64,000 nt of DNA from Myxococcales bacterium (GTDB taxonomy: Bacteria > Myxococcota_A > UBA9160 > UBA4427): assembly GCA_022563535.1 (NCBI GenBank), contig JADFNE010000011.1, positions 1 to 64,000 of the forward strand, read 5' to 3'. Numbering within the stretch: the first letter of the stretch is position 1; each line of letters starts with the position of its first letter. The position numbers were made by a program, and so were the translations under genes. Positions 35,895-44,847 of the stretch are shown piece after piece. Below the pieces are notes generated by a model. It searched no databases, was not told the origin of the DNA, and was given only the letters and a program-made list of their open reading frames with translations.

Positions 35895-36551
35895 CTAGAG
35901 CGCGCCCTTCACGGTGGGCAGACCCTGCTGTCGCGGGTCGATTTCCATCGCAATACGCAGCGCTCGCGCCAGGCCCTTGAAGATGGCTTCGACGACGTGA
36001 TGTGGGCTCTCGCCGTAACTTCGATTGACGTGCAGGTCCAAGCCGGCGTGTTGCGCAAACGCCCGCACGAAGTCCTCGACCAGCGAGACATCGAACTCGC
36101 GGATCATGCGGTTGGAGAGTTCAACCTGATATACGACATAGGGACGATTCGAGACATCGAGCGCCACCTCGACCTTGGCCTCCGCCATTGGCAGCACAAA
36201 GCTTCCAAAGCGTCGAATGCCCGAGGCATCGCCCAATGCTTCCCGGAAGGCCTGCCCGAGGGCAATACCGACGTCCTCGATCGTGTGATGAAAATCCACC
36301 GCGACATCGCCCTTGGCCGACAGGTCGAGGTCGAAGAGACCGTGCTTGGCAAACGATTCGAGCATGTGGTCAAAGAACGGAATCCCGGTCGAAATCTGGT
36401 ACAGACCCGTGCCATCCAGCACCAGCTCGACGTGAATGTCGGTCTCTTTGGTCTTGCGTACGACTGCTGCCCGGCGCTCGGCGCCGACCGCAGCCGTGTC
36501 CGTCTTTTGCTTCGCGTCGGTCTTTTTGTCGGTGTTCATCATCGCTGTCAT
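35895..36551 (-). CDS. hisB: Imidazoleglycerol-phosphate dehydratase
   Basis: About 218 residues of the monofunctional HisB family. The manganese-binding segments are FFDHMLESFAKHG, DFHHTIEDVGIALGQA and ESPHHVVEAIFKGLARAL. It forms imidazole acetol phosphate in histidine synthesis. The first 25-30 residues are Lys/Asp/Thr-rich and not conserved, so the start among ATGs at 36551, 36542 and 36539 is undecided. It lies between hisD and hisA, with a 148-base gap from hisD that carries a candidate promoter and direct repeats. Confidence 0.95.
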   Translation of the reverse strand: MTAMMNTDKKTDAKQKTDTAAVGAERRAAVVRKTKETDIHVELVLDGTGLYQISTGIPFFDHMLESFAKHGLFDLDLSAKGDVAVDFHHTIEDVGIALGQAFREALGDASGIRRFGSFVLPMAEAKVEVALDVSNRPYVVYQVELSNRMIREFDVSLVEDFVRAFAQHAGLDLHVNRSYGESPHHVVEAIFKGLARALRIAMEIDPRQQGLPTVKGAL

Positions 36552-36626
36552 CGCTGAAGTCGGGTCTCGTCCCAATGTGGCTCTACGGGAGATTCCCCGC
36601 AGGCAAAGCCGCATATCACAGGACTC

Positions 36627-36661
36627 TATATAGCGTCTTCAGCGATTTTCGTCTTCAGCGA
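36627..36661 (-). promoter_or_regulatory. TATATA box with an upstream 12-base direct repeat, before hisB
   Basis: In the hisD-hisB gap the plus strand has CGTCTTCAGCGA twice (36634-36645 and 36650-36661), separated by TTTT, giving a 16-base period. Directly on the hisB side lies TATATA at 36627-36632, which on the minus strand is a good -10 box. I see no -35 box at 17 bases, so the repeats may be activator or repressor sites replacing it. Confidence 0.45.
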
Positions 36662-36699
36662 AGATTGCTCGCGGGGGCCCGTCGATCAGACAGGGGCCG

Positions 36700-38061
36700 C
36701 TAGAGTTCGGCCTCGCGAGCCGCCTCGCGCTCGCGCCGGACCCGGCGAATCTTCTGCAGCCGCAGATCCACGGAACGACCCGGACCGGTCTGGCCTTCGA
36801 CGCCGGCTAGACGGATCACCTCGGCGCCCAGCTCTCGCAACTTCGGAGGTTCAAAGGACAGAAACGCAGTGCGCTTCAAGAAGTCTTCTACGCAGAGTGG
36901 CGACAGGAAACGCGCGCCGCCGCCGGTCGGCAGGGAGTGGTTCGGACCCGCCAGATAGTCTCCGACCGCGACAGGGGTGTAGTGGCCGAGGAAGACCGCG
37001 CCAGCGTTCTGCACCAGCTTGTGCACGACGTCGGGCTTCTTGACGGCGAGGGCGAGTCGTTCGGCCGCGTACTCGTTCGCCAGGTCGATCGAAGCCTCGA
37101 TGTTGGTTGTCACGACGATCGCGCCCCGGGCAGCCAAGGCCTTGCGCGCAATGTCGGCGCGTTCGAGGGTCTTGAGCTGGCGTGTCATTTGATCGTGCAC
37201 TCGAGTGGCCAAAGTCTTGCAGTGGGTAATCAAAATCTGTTGCGAGTCCGCCGAACGCTCCGCTTGAGAGATGAGATCCGCGGCAACCCACGCTGGAGTC
37301 GCGCTCGAATCCGCGACCACGCAGAACTCGTTGGGCCCAGCTTCGGGATCGACGCCGACGAGTCCAGACAGCAGGCGCTTGGCGGCTGCAACTTCGCGCT
37401 CGCCGGGACCGACAATCTTGTCCACCCGGGGAATCTGTTCGGTTCCCAATGCCATTGCGACGATCGCGGGCGCACCCCCGACCTTGAAGACGCGATGAAC
37501 ACCCGCCACCCGCGCGGCCATCAAAATTTCTGGAGACACTTTGCCGTATCGATCCGGTGCGGTGGCGAGAATGATCTCCGGCACCTCCACGACCGAGGCC
37601 GGAGTCACGTTCATGATCACACTGCTGGGGCGAACGGTTTCGCCGCGAAGATTGTAGATACCGACTGTGTTGAGGGGGCGAACGCGTTGGCCCATGTAGG
37701 CCCCACCCTCTTCGCGCATTTCCCAACTGGAGGGGATCCGCTTGCGATGGAATTCGCGGATACGCATTGCGGCCTTGCCGATCGCCGCGCGGTCGCTGGG
37801 GTCGACTGATTCGCACGCTTCGTCCCACTCGTCGCGCCTTACCTCGAGCGAACTGAGCTTGGCACCGGTGGCCTGCTTGACGAGCGCGAGCAGCCCCGCG
37901 TCTCCTTCTTCGCGCACTTGGGCGACGACTTCACGCACCTTGGCTTCGATGCCTTCATCTCGCACGAGATTTCGATCGCACAGCGTCGACCACTCTTCGG
38001 CAAACGAAGCGTCGCTGGTTTTTAGCACGCGGAGAAGCTTCGTAGTGGTGCGAGTCGCCAT
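36700..38061 (-). CDS. hisD: Histidinol dehydrogenase
   Basis: A 453-residue enzyme that oxidises histidinol to histidine in two NAD-dependent steps. The family signatures are VGIYNLRG, FKVGGAPAIVAMALGT, DKIVGPGEREVAAAKR and AGPNHSLPTGGGARF, which holds a zinc-site His. The ATG at 38061 has GGGAG 9 bases upstream and matches the family start; the frame continues 25 codons upstream. It follows prmC by 111 bases. murA and hisG, which often lie between prmC and hisD in related bacteria, are missing here. Confidence 0.95.
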   Translation of the reverse strand: MATRTTTKLLRVLKTSDASFAEEWSTLCDRNLVRDEGIEAKVREVVAQVREEGDAGLLALVKQATGAKLSSLEVRRDEWDEACESVDPSDRAAIGKAAMRIREFHRKRIPSSWEMREEGGAYMGQRVRPLNTVGIYNLRGETVRPSSVIMNVTPASVVEVPEIILATAPDRYGKVSPEILMAARVAGVHRVFKVGGAPAIVAMALGTEQIPRVDKIVGPGEREVAAAKRLLSGLVGVDPEAGPNEFCVVADSSATPAWVAADLISQAERSADSQQILITHCKTLATRVHDQMTRQLKTLERADIARKALAARGAIVVTTNIEASIDLANEYAAERLALAVKKPDVVHKLVQNAGAVFLGHYTPVAVGDYLAGPNHSLPTGGGARFLSPLCVEDFLKRTAFLSFEPPKLRELGAEVIRLAGVEGQTGPGRSVDLRLQKIRRVRREREAAREAEL

Positions 38062-38172
38062 AATTACAATCTCCCGGTAAACGCGGTGATCCGAAGATTC
38101 GAATCCACCCCGCTCGCTGCTCGAATTCATGTTCACCGGAAGAGTTCGCCGATGTCCATGAACAATTCGGCG

Positions 38173-39096
38173 TCAGCTTCCGGAAGTTGCCTTTGCTTGC
38201 GCTTGTCTCTCTTTCCCGATCCTCCCCTGGGCAGTCACGGCTCGCGCGCACCCGGCCAGATCGTGCAGAACCGAAACACCTGCGAGACCCGCCTCACGAC
38301 ACCAATCCATCACGGTGTCCGCCTGGCGAGGATCGAGTTCTACGAGAAACAATCCCCCTTCAATCAATGCCGTGCCGACCTGCGAAACCAATGGCCGGAT
38401 CACCGCGTATCCATCTTCACCACCAAACAGAGCGACCTCGGGTTCGTGAGAAAGCTCCGGCGGCAGCGCTGCTCGTTCCGATCTGGCGATATAGGGGGGG
38501 TTGGAAACAACCAGATCGAAGGTCTCCCCAGGCACCGCTTCGAAGAGGCTTCCCTCGACAAAGCGAACCCTGTCTTTCAGCTGCAATAGATCGGCATTTG
38601 CGCGCGCAACCTTAAGCGCCGAGATCGAAACATCGCTTGCAGTCACCTGGGAATTGGGACGCTCGCTCGCGAGCGCGAGGGCGATTGCACCCGAGCCGGT
38701 ACCGAGATCTAGCACGCGATACGCGCGATCCAGATCCGGCATGGCATCGAGCGCGGCACTGACGAGGACTTCGGTCTCGGGCCGGGGCGTCAGAACGTCT
38801 GAGTTGATCGAGAACCGCAGCGACCAGAATTCGCGCTCACCCAACAGTTGCGAAACCGGGACTCGCTGCTGGGCGCGCTTGCTCACCAGCTCGCGAAAGA
38901 CTGCACGCTCAGCTGGCAGTACGGGCTTCTCGTAGTTGAGATAGAGGTCGAGACGATTTGTCTCCATCGCGTGGGCGAGCAGAATTTCAGCGTCGAGACG
39001 GGCAGTGTCGATGCCCTGCTTTTTTAGATGCTCGGTCGTCCATTGCAGTAATTCGAGAACTGTCCACGTGCGGTCGCGGGATTGGGTGTCTGCCAT
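38173..39096 (-). CDS. prmC: Peptide chain release factor N5-glutamine methyltransferase
   Basis: A 307-residue SAM-dependent methyltransferase that modifies the Gln of the GGQ motif in release factors. The N-terminal helical domain (LEAEILLAHA-like: RLDAEILLAHAM) is followed by VLDLGTGSGAIALALA (SAM binding) and VVSNPPYIARSE (the NPPY catalytic motif). The ATG at 39096 is chosen because upstream in-frame sequence is an out-of-frame copy of prfA. It lies 20 bases after prfA, its substrate gene. The C-terminus ends in a Lys/Gln/Ala tail. Confidence 0.95.
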   Translation of the reverse strand: MADTQSRDRTWTVLELLQWTTEHLKKQGIDTARLDAEILLAHAMETNRLDLYLNYEKPVLPAERAVFRELVSKRAQQRVPVSQLLGEREFWSLRFSINSDVLTPRPETEVLVSAALDAMPDLDRAYRVLDLGTGSGAIALALASERPNSQVTASDVSISALKVARANADLLQLKDRVRFVEGSLFEAVPGETFDLVVSNPPYIARSERAALPPELSHEPEVALFGGEDGYAVIRPLVSQVGTALIEGGLFLVELDPRQADTVMDWCREAGLAGVSVLHDLAGCARAVTAQGRIGKERQAQAKATSGS

Positions 39097-39116
39097 GTCG
39101 TCGTCTCGAGCCTTCC

Positions 39117-40193
39117 TTAGCCTTCGACCTGGCCTTCGACTTTGGCGAGCATTGCGCTCCGCACACCGTCCAACAGCTCCTGGAGATCGCCTTCCAGAAT
39201 GTCGTCGAGTTTGTGGAGCGTGATCGATGCCCGGTGATCGGTGATCCGGTTCTGGGGAAAATTGTAGGTGCGGATCTTCTCGCTGCGTTCTCCGGTGCCC
39301 ACCTGCTCCTTTCGCTCGCTCGCTCGCTCGGCATTGACGCGCTCGGTTTCGAGATCGAGCAATCGCGAGCACAGGACCTTCATCGCCTTGGCCTTGTTCT
39401 TGTGTTGCGATTTTTCGTCCTGGCACTGGACGACGAGGCCGCTGGGCAGATGGGTGATCCGAACGGCGGAGTCGGTTGTGTTGACGCTCTGTCCGCCGGG
39501 ACCGCCGGCCCGCATCACGTCGATGCGAAGATCCTGGGGATCGATCTCGACGTCGACCTCTTCGGCTTCGGGCAGGACCGCAACCGTGACCGTCGAGGTG
39601 TGGATCCGGCCCTGTGATTCTGTTGCCGGAACCCGCTGCACCCGGTGGACTCCGCGCTCGTACTTAAAGCGACTGAAGACGTCTTTACCGTCGATCATCA
39701 CGATGACTTCCTTGAAGCCACCCCCATGGCTTTCGGAACTCGACAAGATTTCGACCTTCCACCCCAGCCCCTCGGCATAGCGGACATACATGCGAAACAG
39801 ATCGCCGGCAAAGAGCGCGGCTTCGTCGCCGCCGGTTCCCGCGCGGATTTCGAAGATGGCGTTCTTGGCGTCTCTCGGGTCTTTCGGAGTAAAATGCTCG
39901 AACAGCTTCTGATCGAGTTCCGCCAGTTCTGCGCCGAGACTTCCGAGTTCGCCGCGCGCCATCTCGGCGAGATCTGCGTCGGCGTCCTCGCTCATCTGCC
40001 CGGCTTCTTCCAATTCGCGAACGACTTCGCGATAGCGCTCACTGACTTCGACAACCGGGCGCAGGTTCGCCAGATCTTTGGCGAGGTCCTTGAAGCGACC
40101 CGGCTGGTTCGCGATATCGGGATCGGAAAGCTGGCCCTCGATTTCGCGACTGCGCTCAACGGCTTCGGCGATTCGTTCGAGGTACTTGGACAT
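39117..40193 (-). CDS. prfA: Peptide chain release factor 1
   Basis: A 358-residue class I release factor for UAA and UAG. It has GGPGGQSVNTTDSAVRITH with the GGQ motif, the PAT-type anticodon loop segment (RVPATESQGRIHTS) and the basic SQHKNKAKAM region typical of RF1. The ATG at 40193 gives the family N-terminus MSKYLERIAEAV; the frame's first possible start at 40253 is not conserved. It lies in the rho-prfA-prmC order common in deltaproteobacteria. Confidence 0.96.
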   Translation of the reverse strand: MSKYLERIAEAVERSREIEGQLSDPDIANQPGRFKDLAKDLANLRPVVEVSERYREVVRELEEAGQMSEDADADLAEMARGELGSLGAELAELDQKLFEHFTPKDPRDAKNAIFEIRAGTGGDEAALFAGDLFRMYVRYAEGLGWKVEILSSSESHGGGFKEVIVMIDGKDVFSRFKYERGVHRVQRVPATESQGRIHTSTVTVAVLPEAEEVDVEIDPQDLRIDVMRAGGPGGQSVNTTDSAVRITHLPSGLVVQCQDEKSQHKNKAKAMKVLCSRLLDLETERVNAERASERKEQVGTGERSEKIRTYNFPQNRITDHRASITLHKLDDILEGDLQELLDGVRSAMLAKVEGQVEG

Positions 40194-40343
40194 GATGAAT
40201 CTTTCGCATCTTTCGCAATGACGCGTCGCCTTGGGCGAACCAACGCCCGCCACTCGCGGTTTTAGACGCGGGCGAGGGTATCGAATCCGTCGGACGGCAG
40301 CAGCCCGAACGACGGGATCGAGAATTGAGCTGGCGGAACAGGG

Positions 40344-40373
40344 CTAGGAGTCTGCGCGGCAGAAGGCTCCTAG
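40344..40373 (-). terminator. Hairpin at the 3' end of rho
   Basis: CTAGGAG-TCTGC (40344-40355), a GCG loop, GCAGA (40359-40363), a three-base bulge and CTCCTAG (40367-40373) form a 12-pair bulged stem. It overlaps the rho stop codon (40370-40372). No T-run follows, so it is not a classical intrinsic terminator; it may slow RNase decay or partly terminate between rho and prfA. Confidence 0.45.
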
Positions 40374-41842
40374 GAGTTCATCGACTCCAGGAAGTCGTCA
40401 TTGGAGTCCGTGGCCTTGATCTTGCCAAGCAGAAACTCCATTGAATCGACCGGAGACAGCGGCGCCAACACCTTGCGCAGGATGTACATGCGGTTGAGTG
40501 TCTTCTCGTCCAGCAGGAGTTCTTCGCGCCGTGTAGCCGAGCGATTGATGTCGATCGCGGGGTAGGTGCGGCGGTCTGCGAGCTTGCGATCGAGCACCAG
40601 TTCACTGTTGCCCGTGCCCTTGAACTCCTCGAAGATCACTTCATCCATGCGCGACCCGGTATCGATCAGTGCGGTGCCCACGATTGTGAGACTCCCGCCC
40701 TCCTCCACGTTGCGTGCCGCGCCGAAGAAGCGCTTGGGCTTGTGGAGCGCGTTCGAATCCACACCACCTGAGAGAATCTTGCCCGAATGCGGAACCACGG
40801 TGTTGTGGGCGCGAGCCAGGCGTGTGATCGAATCCAGCAGGATGACCACATCGCGCTTGTGCTCGACCAGGCGCTTGGCCTTGGCGATCACCATGTCGGC
40901 AACCTGGACGTGTCGACTCGCCGGCTCGTCGAAGGTCGAAGAAATCACTTCGGCCTTTACCGTGCGCCGCATGTCGGTCACTTCCTCGGGGCGCTCGTCG
41001 ATCAACAACACGATGAGATACGCCTCGGGATGGTTTTCGGCGATTGCATTGGCGATGTCCTTGAGGATCATCGTCTTGCCTGCCTTGGGCGGCGAGGTGA
41101 TGAGCGCGCGCTGACCCTTTCCAATCGGAGCAATCAGATCGATGATGCGCGTGGTCAGGCTGCCGTTCTTGGTTTCGAGAACGAATTTTTCTTCCGGGTA
41201 GAGCGGCGTCAAGTTGTCGAACAGGATCTTGTGCTTGGCGTTCTCCCGCGGCTCGAAGTTGATCTCTTCGACCTTGAGCAGGGCAAAGTAGCGCTCGCCC
41301 TCCTTTGGCGGTCGGATTTGACCTGTGATCGTGTCGCCGGTCTTGAGATTGAAACGTCGGACCTGAGAAGGAGAAACGTAGATGTCGTCGGGGCCGGCCA
41401 GGTAGTTCTGGTCGGGCGCTCGCAAGAACCCGAAACCATCCTGCAGTATCTGCAACACGCCCTCAGCGAAGATTTGCCCGCGTTTGGCCGTCTGGGCCTG
41501 GAGAATTGCGAACAGCAGGTCGGCTTTTCGCATGCCCGCCGCGTTTTCGATTTCTCGCTCCTCGGCAAAGACCGTGAGCTCCTCCATCGACAACGACTTC
41601 AACTCCTGGACGTAGATCTTCTCCTGACCATTGTCCTCGGCTGCTGCCTCTTCTTCCGCCAGCTCATCGTCAGACGGGAAATAGTCGCGCTTGGCGTTCT
41701 GCTGCGGCTTGTTCCCCGAGTTGCGATTGCCACCACCCCCTCCGCCCCGTGAGCGTCGACCGCGGCTCCGGCGCCGAGAATTCGACGAGTTGCTGGAAGG
41801 GGAATTCGAGTTGTTCGATTCGCTGGCTCGCTCAGTGCTCAC
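40370..41842 (-). CDS. rho: Transcription termination factor Rho
   Basis: A 490-residue hexameric RNA helicase that ends transcription at rut sites. After an N-terminal Ser/Asn/Arg/Gly-rich extension of about 50 residues (including [16 protein letters not shown]), the Rho N-terminal helical and cold-shock-like RNA-binding domains appear ([22 protein letters not shown]), then Walker [12 protein letters not shown], Walker [17 protein letters not shown] and the Q-loop region. The start is GTG 41842, with GAGAGAG 8 bases upstream. It overlaps the stop of a small upstream frame (GTGA). It leads into prfA and prmC. Confidence 0.96.
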   Translation of the reverse strand: MSTERASESNNSNSPSSNSSNSRRRSRGRRSRGGGGGGNRNSGNKPQQNAKRDYFPSDDELAEEEAAAEDNGQEKIYVQELKSLSMEELTVFAEEREIENAAGMRKADLLFAILQAQTAKRGQIFAEGVLQILQDGFGFLRAPDQNYLAGPDDIYVSPSQVRRFNLKTGDTITGQIRPPKEGERYFALLKVEEINFEPRENAKHKILFDNLTPLYPEEKFVLETKNGSLTTRIIDLIAPIGKGQRALITSPPKAGKTMILKDIANAIAENHPEAYLIVLLIDERPEEVTDMRRTVKAEVISSTFDEPASRHVQVADMVIAKAKRLVEHKRDVVILLDSITRLARAHNTVVPHSGKILSGGVDSNALHKPKRFFGAARNVEEGGSLTIVGTALIDTGSRMDEVIFEEFKGTGNSELVLDRKLADRRTYPAIDINRSATRREELLLDEKTLNRMYILRKVLAPLSPVDSMEFLLGKIKATDSNDDFLESMNS

Positions 41843-42460
41843 AGATTCATCTCTCTCTTGGTTGATTCAGTGAAGTTGGATTTCATCAGATTGGTTTTCG
41901 TCTTGGTTTTTTGTGTTCGGTCGTTGTGTTGAATTGTCGAGCTGGATTGAAACCGCGTACGGGGAAAGTCTGGACCGCGGTGCGAAGGATGTTGGCGCGG
42001 TGGCGCCAGAAAGGTCGGAGTTCGTTCTGCTGGGCTCGGGATCAATCTCGTCCCGGCTGATGATACGCCTATGGGTTCTTCTCTTGGTGGTTCGGACATC
42101 TCTGCCCGAAAGTTGAACATCAAATTTTAAAAATCTGTTTTGGTATACGAATCTGATCTTCGACTTGCTCAGGGAATTGCTTACAGATCTTCGGAAGATT
42201 TCTTGAGGATCAGGGTGTTTCTGAACTGGAGCCTGACCAATCGATCTGCGACTTGCCGCTTTTGGTCGAACGGGGCGCTGGGCGGGTTGATCAGCGGCTC
42301 CGTTGTTTGCTTGGCCCCTACAGTAGACGCTACGCGCGATAACGCAATTCGTGCTCAATTTAAAATGCTGATTGGGGAGGAGCGAAGACCCCCAACTTAG
42401 ACCCGGAGCCGCCGGCTGTCAACCCCTGAGAATGCACGAGAATTCAACTTAAACCCTTTA
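41843..42460 (-). promoter_or_regulatory. Long rho leader region
   Basis: The 618 bases between pgeF and rho contain no recognised gene. If the candidate promoter at 42394-42422 is used, rho mRNA has a leader of about 545 bases. The last part, about 41859-41955, is C-rich and G-poor on the transcribed strand: in 41881-41950 I count 20 C and 8 G, and it looks unstructured, as expected for Rho loading. A small frame reading [15 protein letters not shown] stops with TGA overlapping the rho GTG, so translational coupling is possible. Autoregulation by Rho is known in E. coli; here it is inferred. Confidence 0.5.
42394..42422 (-). promoter_or_regulatory. Candidate sigma-70 promoter for rho
   Basis: On the minus strand a perfect TTGACA (plus 42417-42422) is followed after exactly 17 bases by TAAGTT (plus 42394-42399). 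The -35 match is full; the -10 match is weak. It lies between pgeF and rho and points towards rho. Confidence 0.5.
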
Positions 42461-43141
42461 TTATCCACTAGTTACGATAAAGTGAAGCATGCGGCCAGCG
42501 CCCTCGCCCTGGCGTCGAAACGAATGAAAGCGATCGGTTTCGCACGCCGTACAACTGTCTGCAAGCCGCTCGTAGCACCCGGCTCCAACACCCGCCCGAT
42601 GCAGAGAGGCTTCTGCGAGAGCGGCCAACGACAAGCGTGCGTGACCCGGTCGGGTCGCGCTGGAAGCACGCGAAACGACGTCGGCACCAAATCTCGCGGC
42701 CATCGCGTCGAGCACGGGTTCGTCGACCTCGTAGCAGCAGCGACCAATGTGCGGCCCAATCACCGCGTAAATTCGCTCCCCCGTTGCTGCATTCCCCCGC
42801 AGCGCTTCGATTCCGGCCTCGACGACTCCCTTTGCAAGACCGCGCCAGCCGGCGTGAATGGCCGCGACCCCACCGCCGGATTCGCCGCACGCCAAAATCG
42901 GAATGCAGTCGGCAGTAACGACCGCGACCGAAGTCGCGGGCCGACTGCAGACGATCACATCGGCTTCGGACTCGACGAAGCGAGATTCTGTATCGACCTG
43001 GATTACATCTGCGCCGTGTACCTGGATCGGACGCAGGGTACCGACCGGTGCCACGCTGTCTCGGGTTCCAAATCCGTGGGCCACGCCAATGCTTTCGAGC
43101 AGCGGGTGCCGGATAAAACCATCGGGTTTGAAAGGCTTCAT
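42461..43141 (-). CDS. pgeF: YfiH/PgeF family copper-type purine nucleoside enzyme (laccase-domain)
   Basis: A 226-residue protein of the DUF152/YfiH family, earlier called polyphenol oxidase. Signatures are IQVHGADV, VVTADCIPI, IHAGWRGLA and VIGPHIGRCCYEV, with the conserved His and Cys that form the zinc/copper site. Relatives are linked to purine nucleoside cleavage and to clearing wrongly built peptidoglycan precursors. Its ATG overlaps the stop of rluD (ATGA), and the pairing of yfiH with rluD is common in bacteria. It precedes the long rho leader. Confidence 0.9.
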   Translation of the reverse strand: MKPFKPDGFIRHPLLESIGVAHGFGTRDSVAPVGTLRPIQVHGADVIQVDTESRFVESEADVIVCSRPATSVAVVTADCIPILACGESGGGVAAIHAGWRGLAKGVVEAGIEALRGNAATGERIYAVIGPHIGRCCYEVDEPVLDAMAARFGADVVSRASSATRPGHARLSLAALAEASLHRAGVGAGCYERLADSCTACETDRFHSFRRQGEGAGRMLHFIVTSG

Positions 43142-44088
43142 GTCGTTTCGCTTCCGGACCCGAAGTCTGCCAATGCGCGCTCGAACGCCGCGAGATCCTC
43201 GGGCAGCGGTGCTGTGAAGTCGAGCCGCTCCCCCGTGCGGGGATGCGAAAAAGCGAGCCGGGCAGCGTGCAATGCGGGCCGCTCGAGCTCGATGCGAAAC
43301 CCGTGGCCGCGATGCTTGTCGCGTGACCGACCGTAGACCGGATCGCCGGCGATCGGCATGCCGGCCGAAGAAAGGTGAACGCGAATCTGATGCGTCCGTC
43401 CGGTCTCGGGCCGGATTTCGAGCTGACTGAGCCCCGCAGCGGGATAACGCGTGAGGACCCGCCAGTGGGTGAGCGCCCTTCGCCCCGACTCCGTGCGAAT
43501 CGACATGCGTTTGCGATCCTTGGGGTGGCGTCCGATCGGCGCGTCGAGCGAGCCGTGTGCAGCACTCGGAAGCGAGCGAACAAATGCCCAGTACACACGG
43601 TCGATCGTATGGTCGTGAAACTGTTCCGAGAGGTGGCGGTGGGCATCGTCGTTCTTCGCCACGACCATCACTCCCGAGGTTCCCCGATCGAGACGATGAA
43701 CAATTCCGGGACGCAACACGCCTCCGACGCCGGCCAGGTCATCGCAGTGGTGCAGCAGTGCATTGACGAGTGTTCCGCGCGCGTGTCCCGGCGCGGGATG
43801 GACAACCATCCCCGCTGCCTTGTCTACGACAATGAGGTCTGGGTCTGAGTACAAAATCTCGAGAGGGATGTTCTCGGCCTGCACCTCCATGGGTTCGGGC
43901 TCCGGAATCTCGCCAACCGCAACGTCGCCGATCGAAACCTTGCGGCTCGGGCGCACCACGTTCCCATTCAGCAGAACCTTTCCTTCCAGGATCCAGCGGC
44001 GTACCTGGGACCGGGGAACGTCGGCCCACTCGCTAAAGCAAACGTCTAGGCGCTGTCCTTCGTGCTCTGCATCGGCTTCGAAGCGCAT
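43138..44088 (-). CDS. rluD: Ribosomal large subunit pseudouridine synthase D-like
   Basis: A 316-residue RluA-family enzyme. The N-terminal S4 RNA-binding domain (RLDVCFSEWADVPRSQVRRWI; KVLLNGNVV) is followed by the catalytic domain with HRLDRGTSGVMVVAKN, whose Asp attacks uridine, and a C-terminal RTHQIRVHLSSAGMPIAGDPVYG. RluD modifies helix 69 of 23S rRNA. RluA and RluC are alternatives; the coupled yfiH gene favours RluD. It is 78 bases from the J-domain gene. Confidence 0.9.
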   Translation of the reverse strand: MRFEADAEHEGQRLDVCFSEWADVPRSQVRRWILEGKVLLNGNVVRPSRKVSIGDVAVGEIPEPEPMEVQAENIPLEILYSDPDLIVVDKAAGMVVHPAPGHARGTLVNALLHHCDDLAGVGGVLRPGIVHRLDRGTSGVMVVAKNDDAHRHLSEQFHDHTIDRVYWAFVRSLPSAAHGSLDAPIGRHPKDRKRMSIRTESGRRALTHWRVLTRYPAAGLSQLEIRPETGRTHQIRVHLSSAGMPIAGDPVYGRSRDKHRGHGFRIELERPALHAARLAFSHPRTGERLDFTAPLPEDLAAFERALADFGSGSETT

Positions 44089-44166
44089 ACTTGTCTCGCT
44101 CGATTCGAAATTCAGGATAGCGTCGCTTCGTGTTGAACGACAAAAAACGGGGCTGGCCGAGGGAGG

Positions 44167-44847
44167 CTAAGGAGATGACGGTCGCAGCAGGCGCCTGGGC
44201 GGATTGCGCACGGCCTCGACCCGCACCATGTAGTTGGTAGCAACTCGATCTGCATCGAGACCGATCGCCCGGGCGTAGGCATGAACGAAGCCGCGGATGT
44301 AGACCGAGGCCGGGAGTCGTTCAAAGTCCTCGTCTTCGATGAAGCTTAAGTAACTCGCGCTGACCTTGGTGACGTCGGAGATCTGATCGAGTTCGACGCC
44401 CCTGCGCAGGCGAGCGCGACGCAATGCAGCGCCATTCAGATCATGGCTTTCCTCCTCGATCTCTGCGCCCAGATCGTCGATCACCTCGATCGCCGAGGAC
44501 AACTCTGCGGGTGCTGCGCTCCCGCGTCCCGCACCCCCGGACCTCGAGTCCGCTGCGGGAGTATCGACTGCCGGGTCCGGAGACTGCGCATCGCCGGGCT
44601 GTGACGAAATACCCGCCTCGGCGTCGTACTTCGCGCGAACTTTCGGGTCTGCCAGGATGCGATAAGCCTCGTCGATGCGATTTCGGATGACCACTGCATC
44701 GTCGTGGTTGAAGATGGAGTACAGGGCCATCGAGTCGTCGGTATAGGCCTCGCGCGTCATTCGATAGGCGCGCTCGATCTCTTCAAAGCCAGCGCCGGGT
44801 GGGATTTCGAGAACTTCGTAGTGGTCGAGTTCGTCTAGTGGCTTCAT
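44167..44847 (-). CDS. J-domain-like plus RodZ-type helix-turn-helix protein
   Basis: A 226-residue protein. Residues 5-75 resemble a DnaJ J-domain (YEVLEIPPGAGFEEIERAYR; IDEAYRILADPKVRAKYD), but the His-Pro-Asp that activates DnaK is replaced around EAYTDDS. After a Pro/Ala/Ser/Gly linker, residues about 140-215 match a RodZ/HTH_25 module (LRRARLRRGVELDQISDVTKV; SYLSFIEDEDFERLP; YIRGFVHAYARAIGL). No membrane segment follows. The ATG at 44847 overlaps the stop of the MinD-like gene (ATGA), so the two proteins are made together and may work together, perhaps in positioning envelope or motility components. The function is unknown. Confidence 0.82.
   Translation of the reverse strand: MKPLDELDHYEVLEIPPGAGFEEIERAYRMTREAYTDDSMALYSIFNHDDAVVIRNRIDEAYRILADPKVRAKYDAEAGISSQPGDAQSPDPAVDTPAADSRSGGAGRGSAAPAELSSAIEVIDDLGAEIEEESHDLNGAALRRARLRRGVELDQISDVTKVSASYLSFIEDEDFERLPASVYIRGFVHAYARAIGLDADRVATNYMVRVEAVRNPPRRLLRPSSP

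Noticed and set aside
38173-39426. Longer prmC starting at 39426
   Set aside because: The first 110 residues are an out-of-frame copy of the prfA sequence; family conservation begins at MADTQSRDRTW.
40194-40369. rpmE (L31) between rho and prfA, where many genomes have it
   Set aside because: Only 176 bases are available and none encodes an L31-like CxxC pattern.
41867-42358. 163-codon minus-strand frame in the rho leader
   Set aside because: Composition is low-complexity, with no family resemblance and no good ribosome binding site; it ends before the rho start and looks like chance in a long leader.
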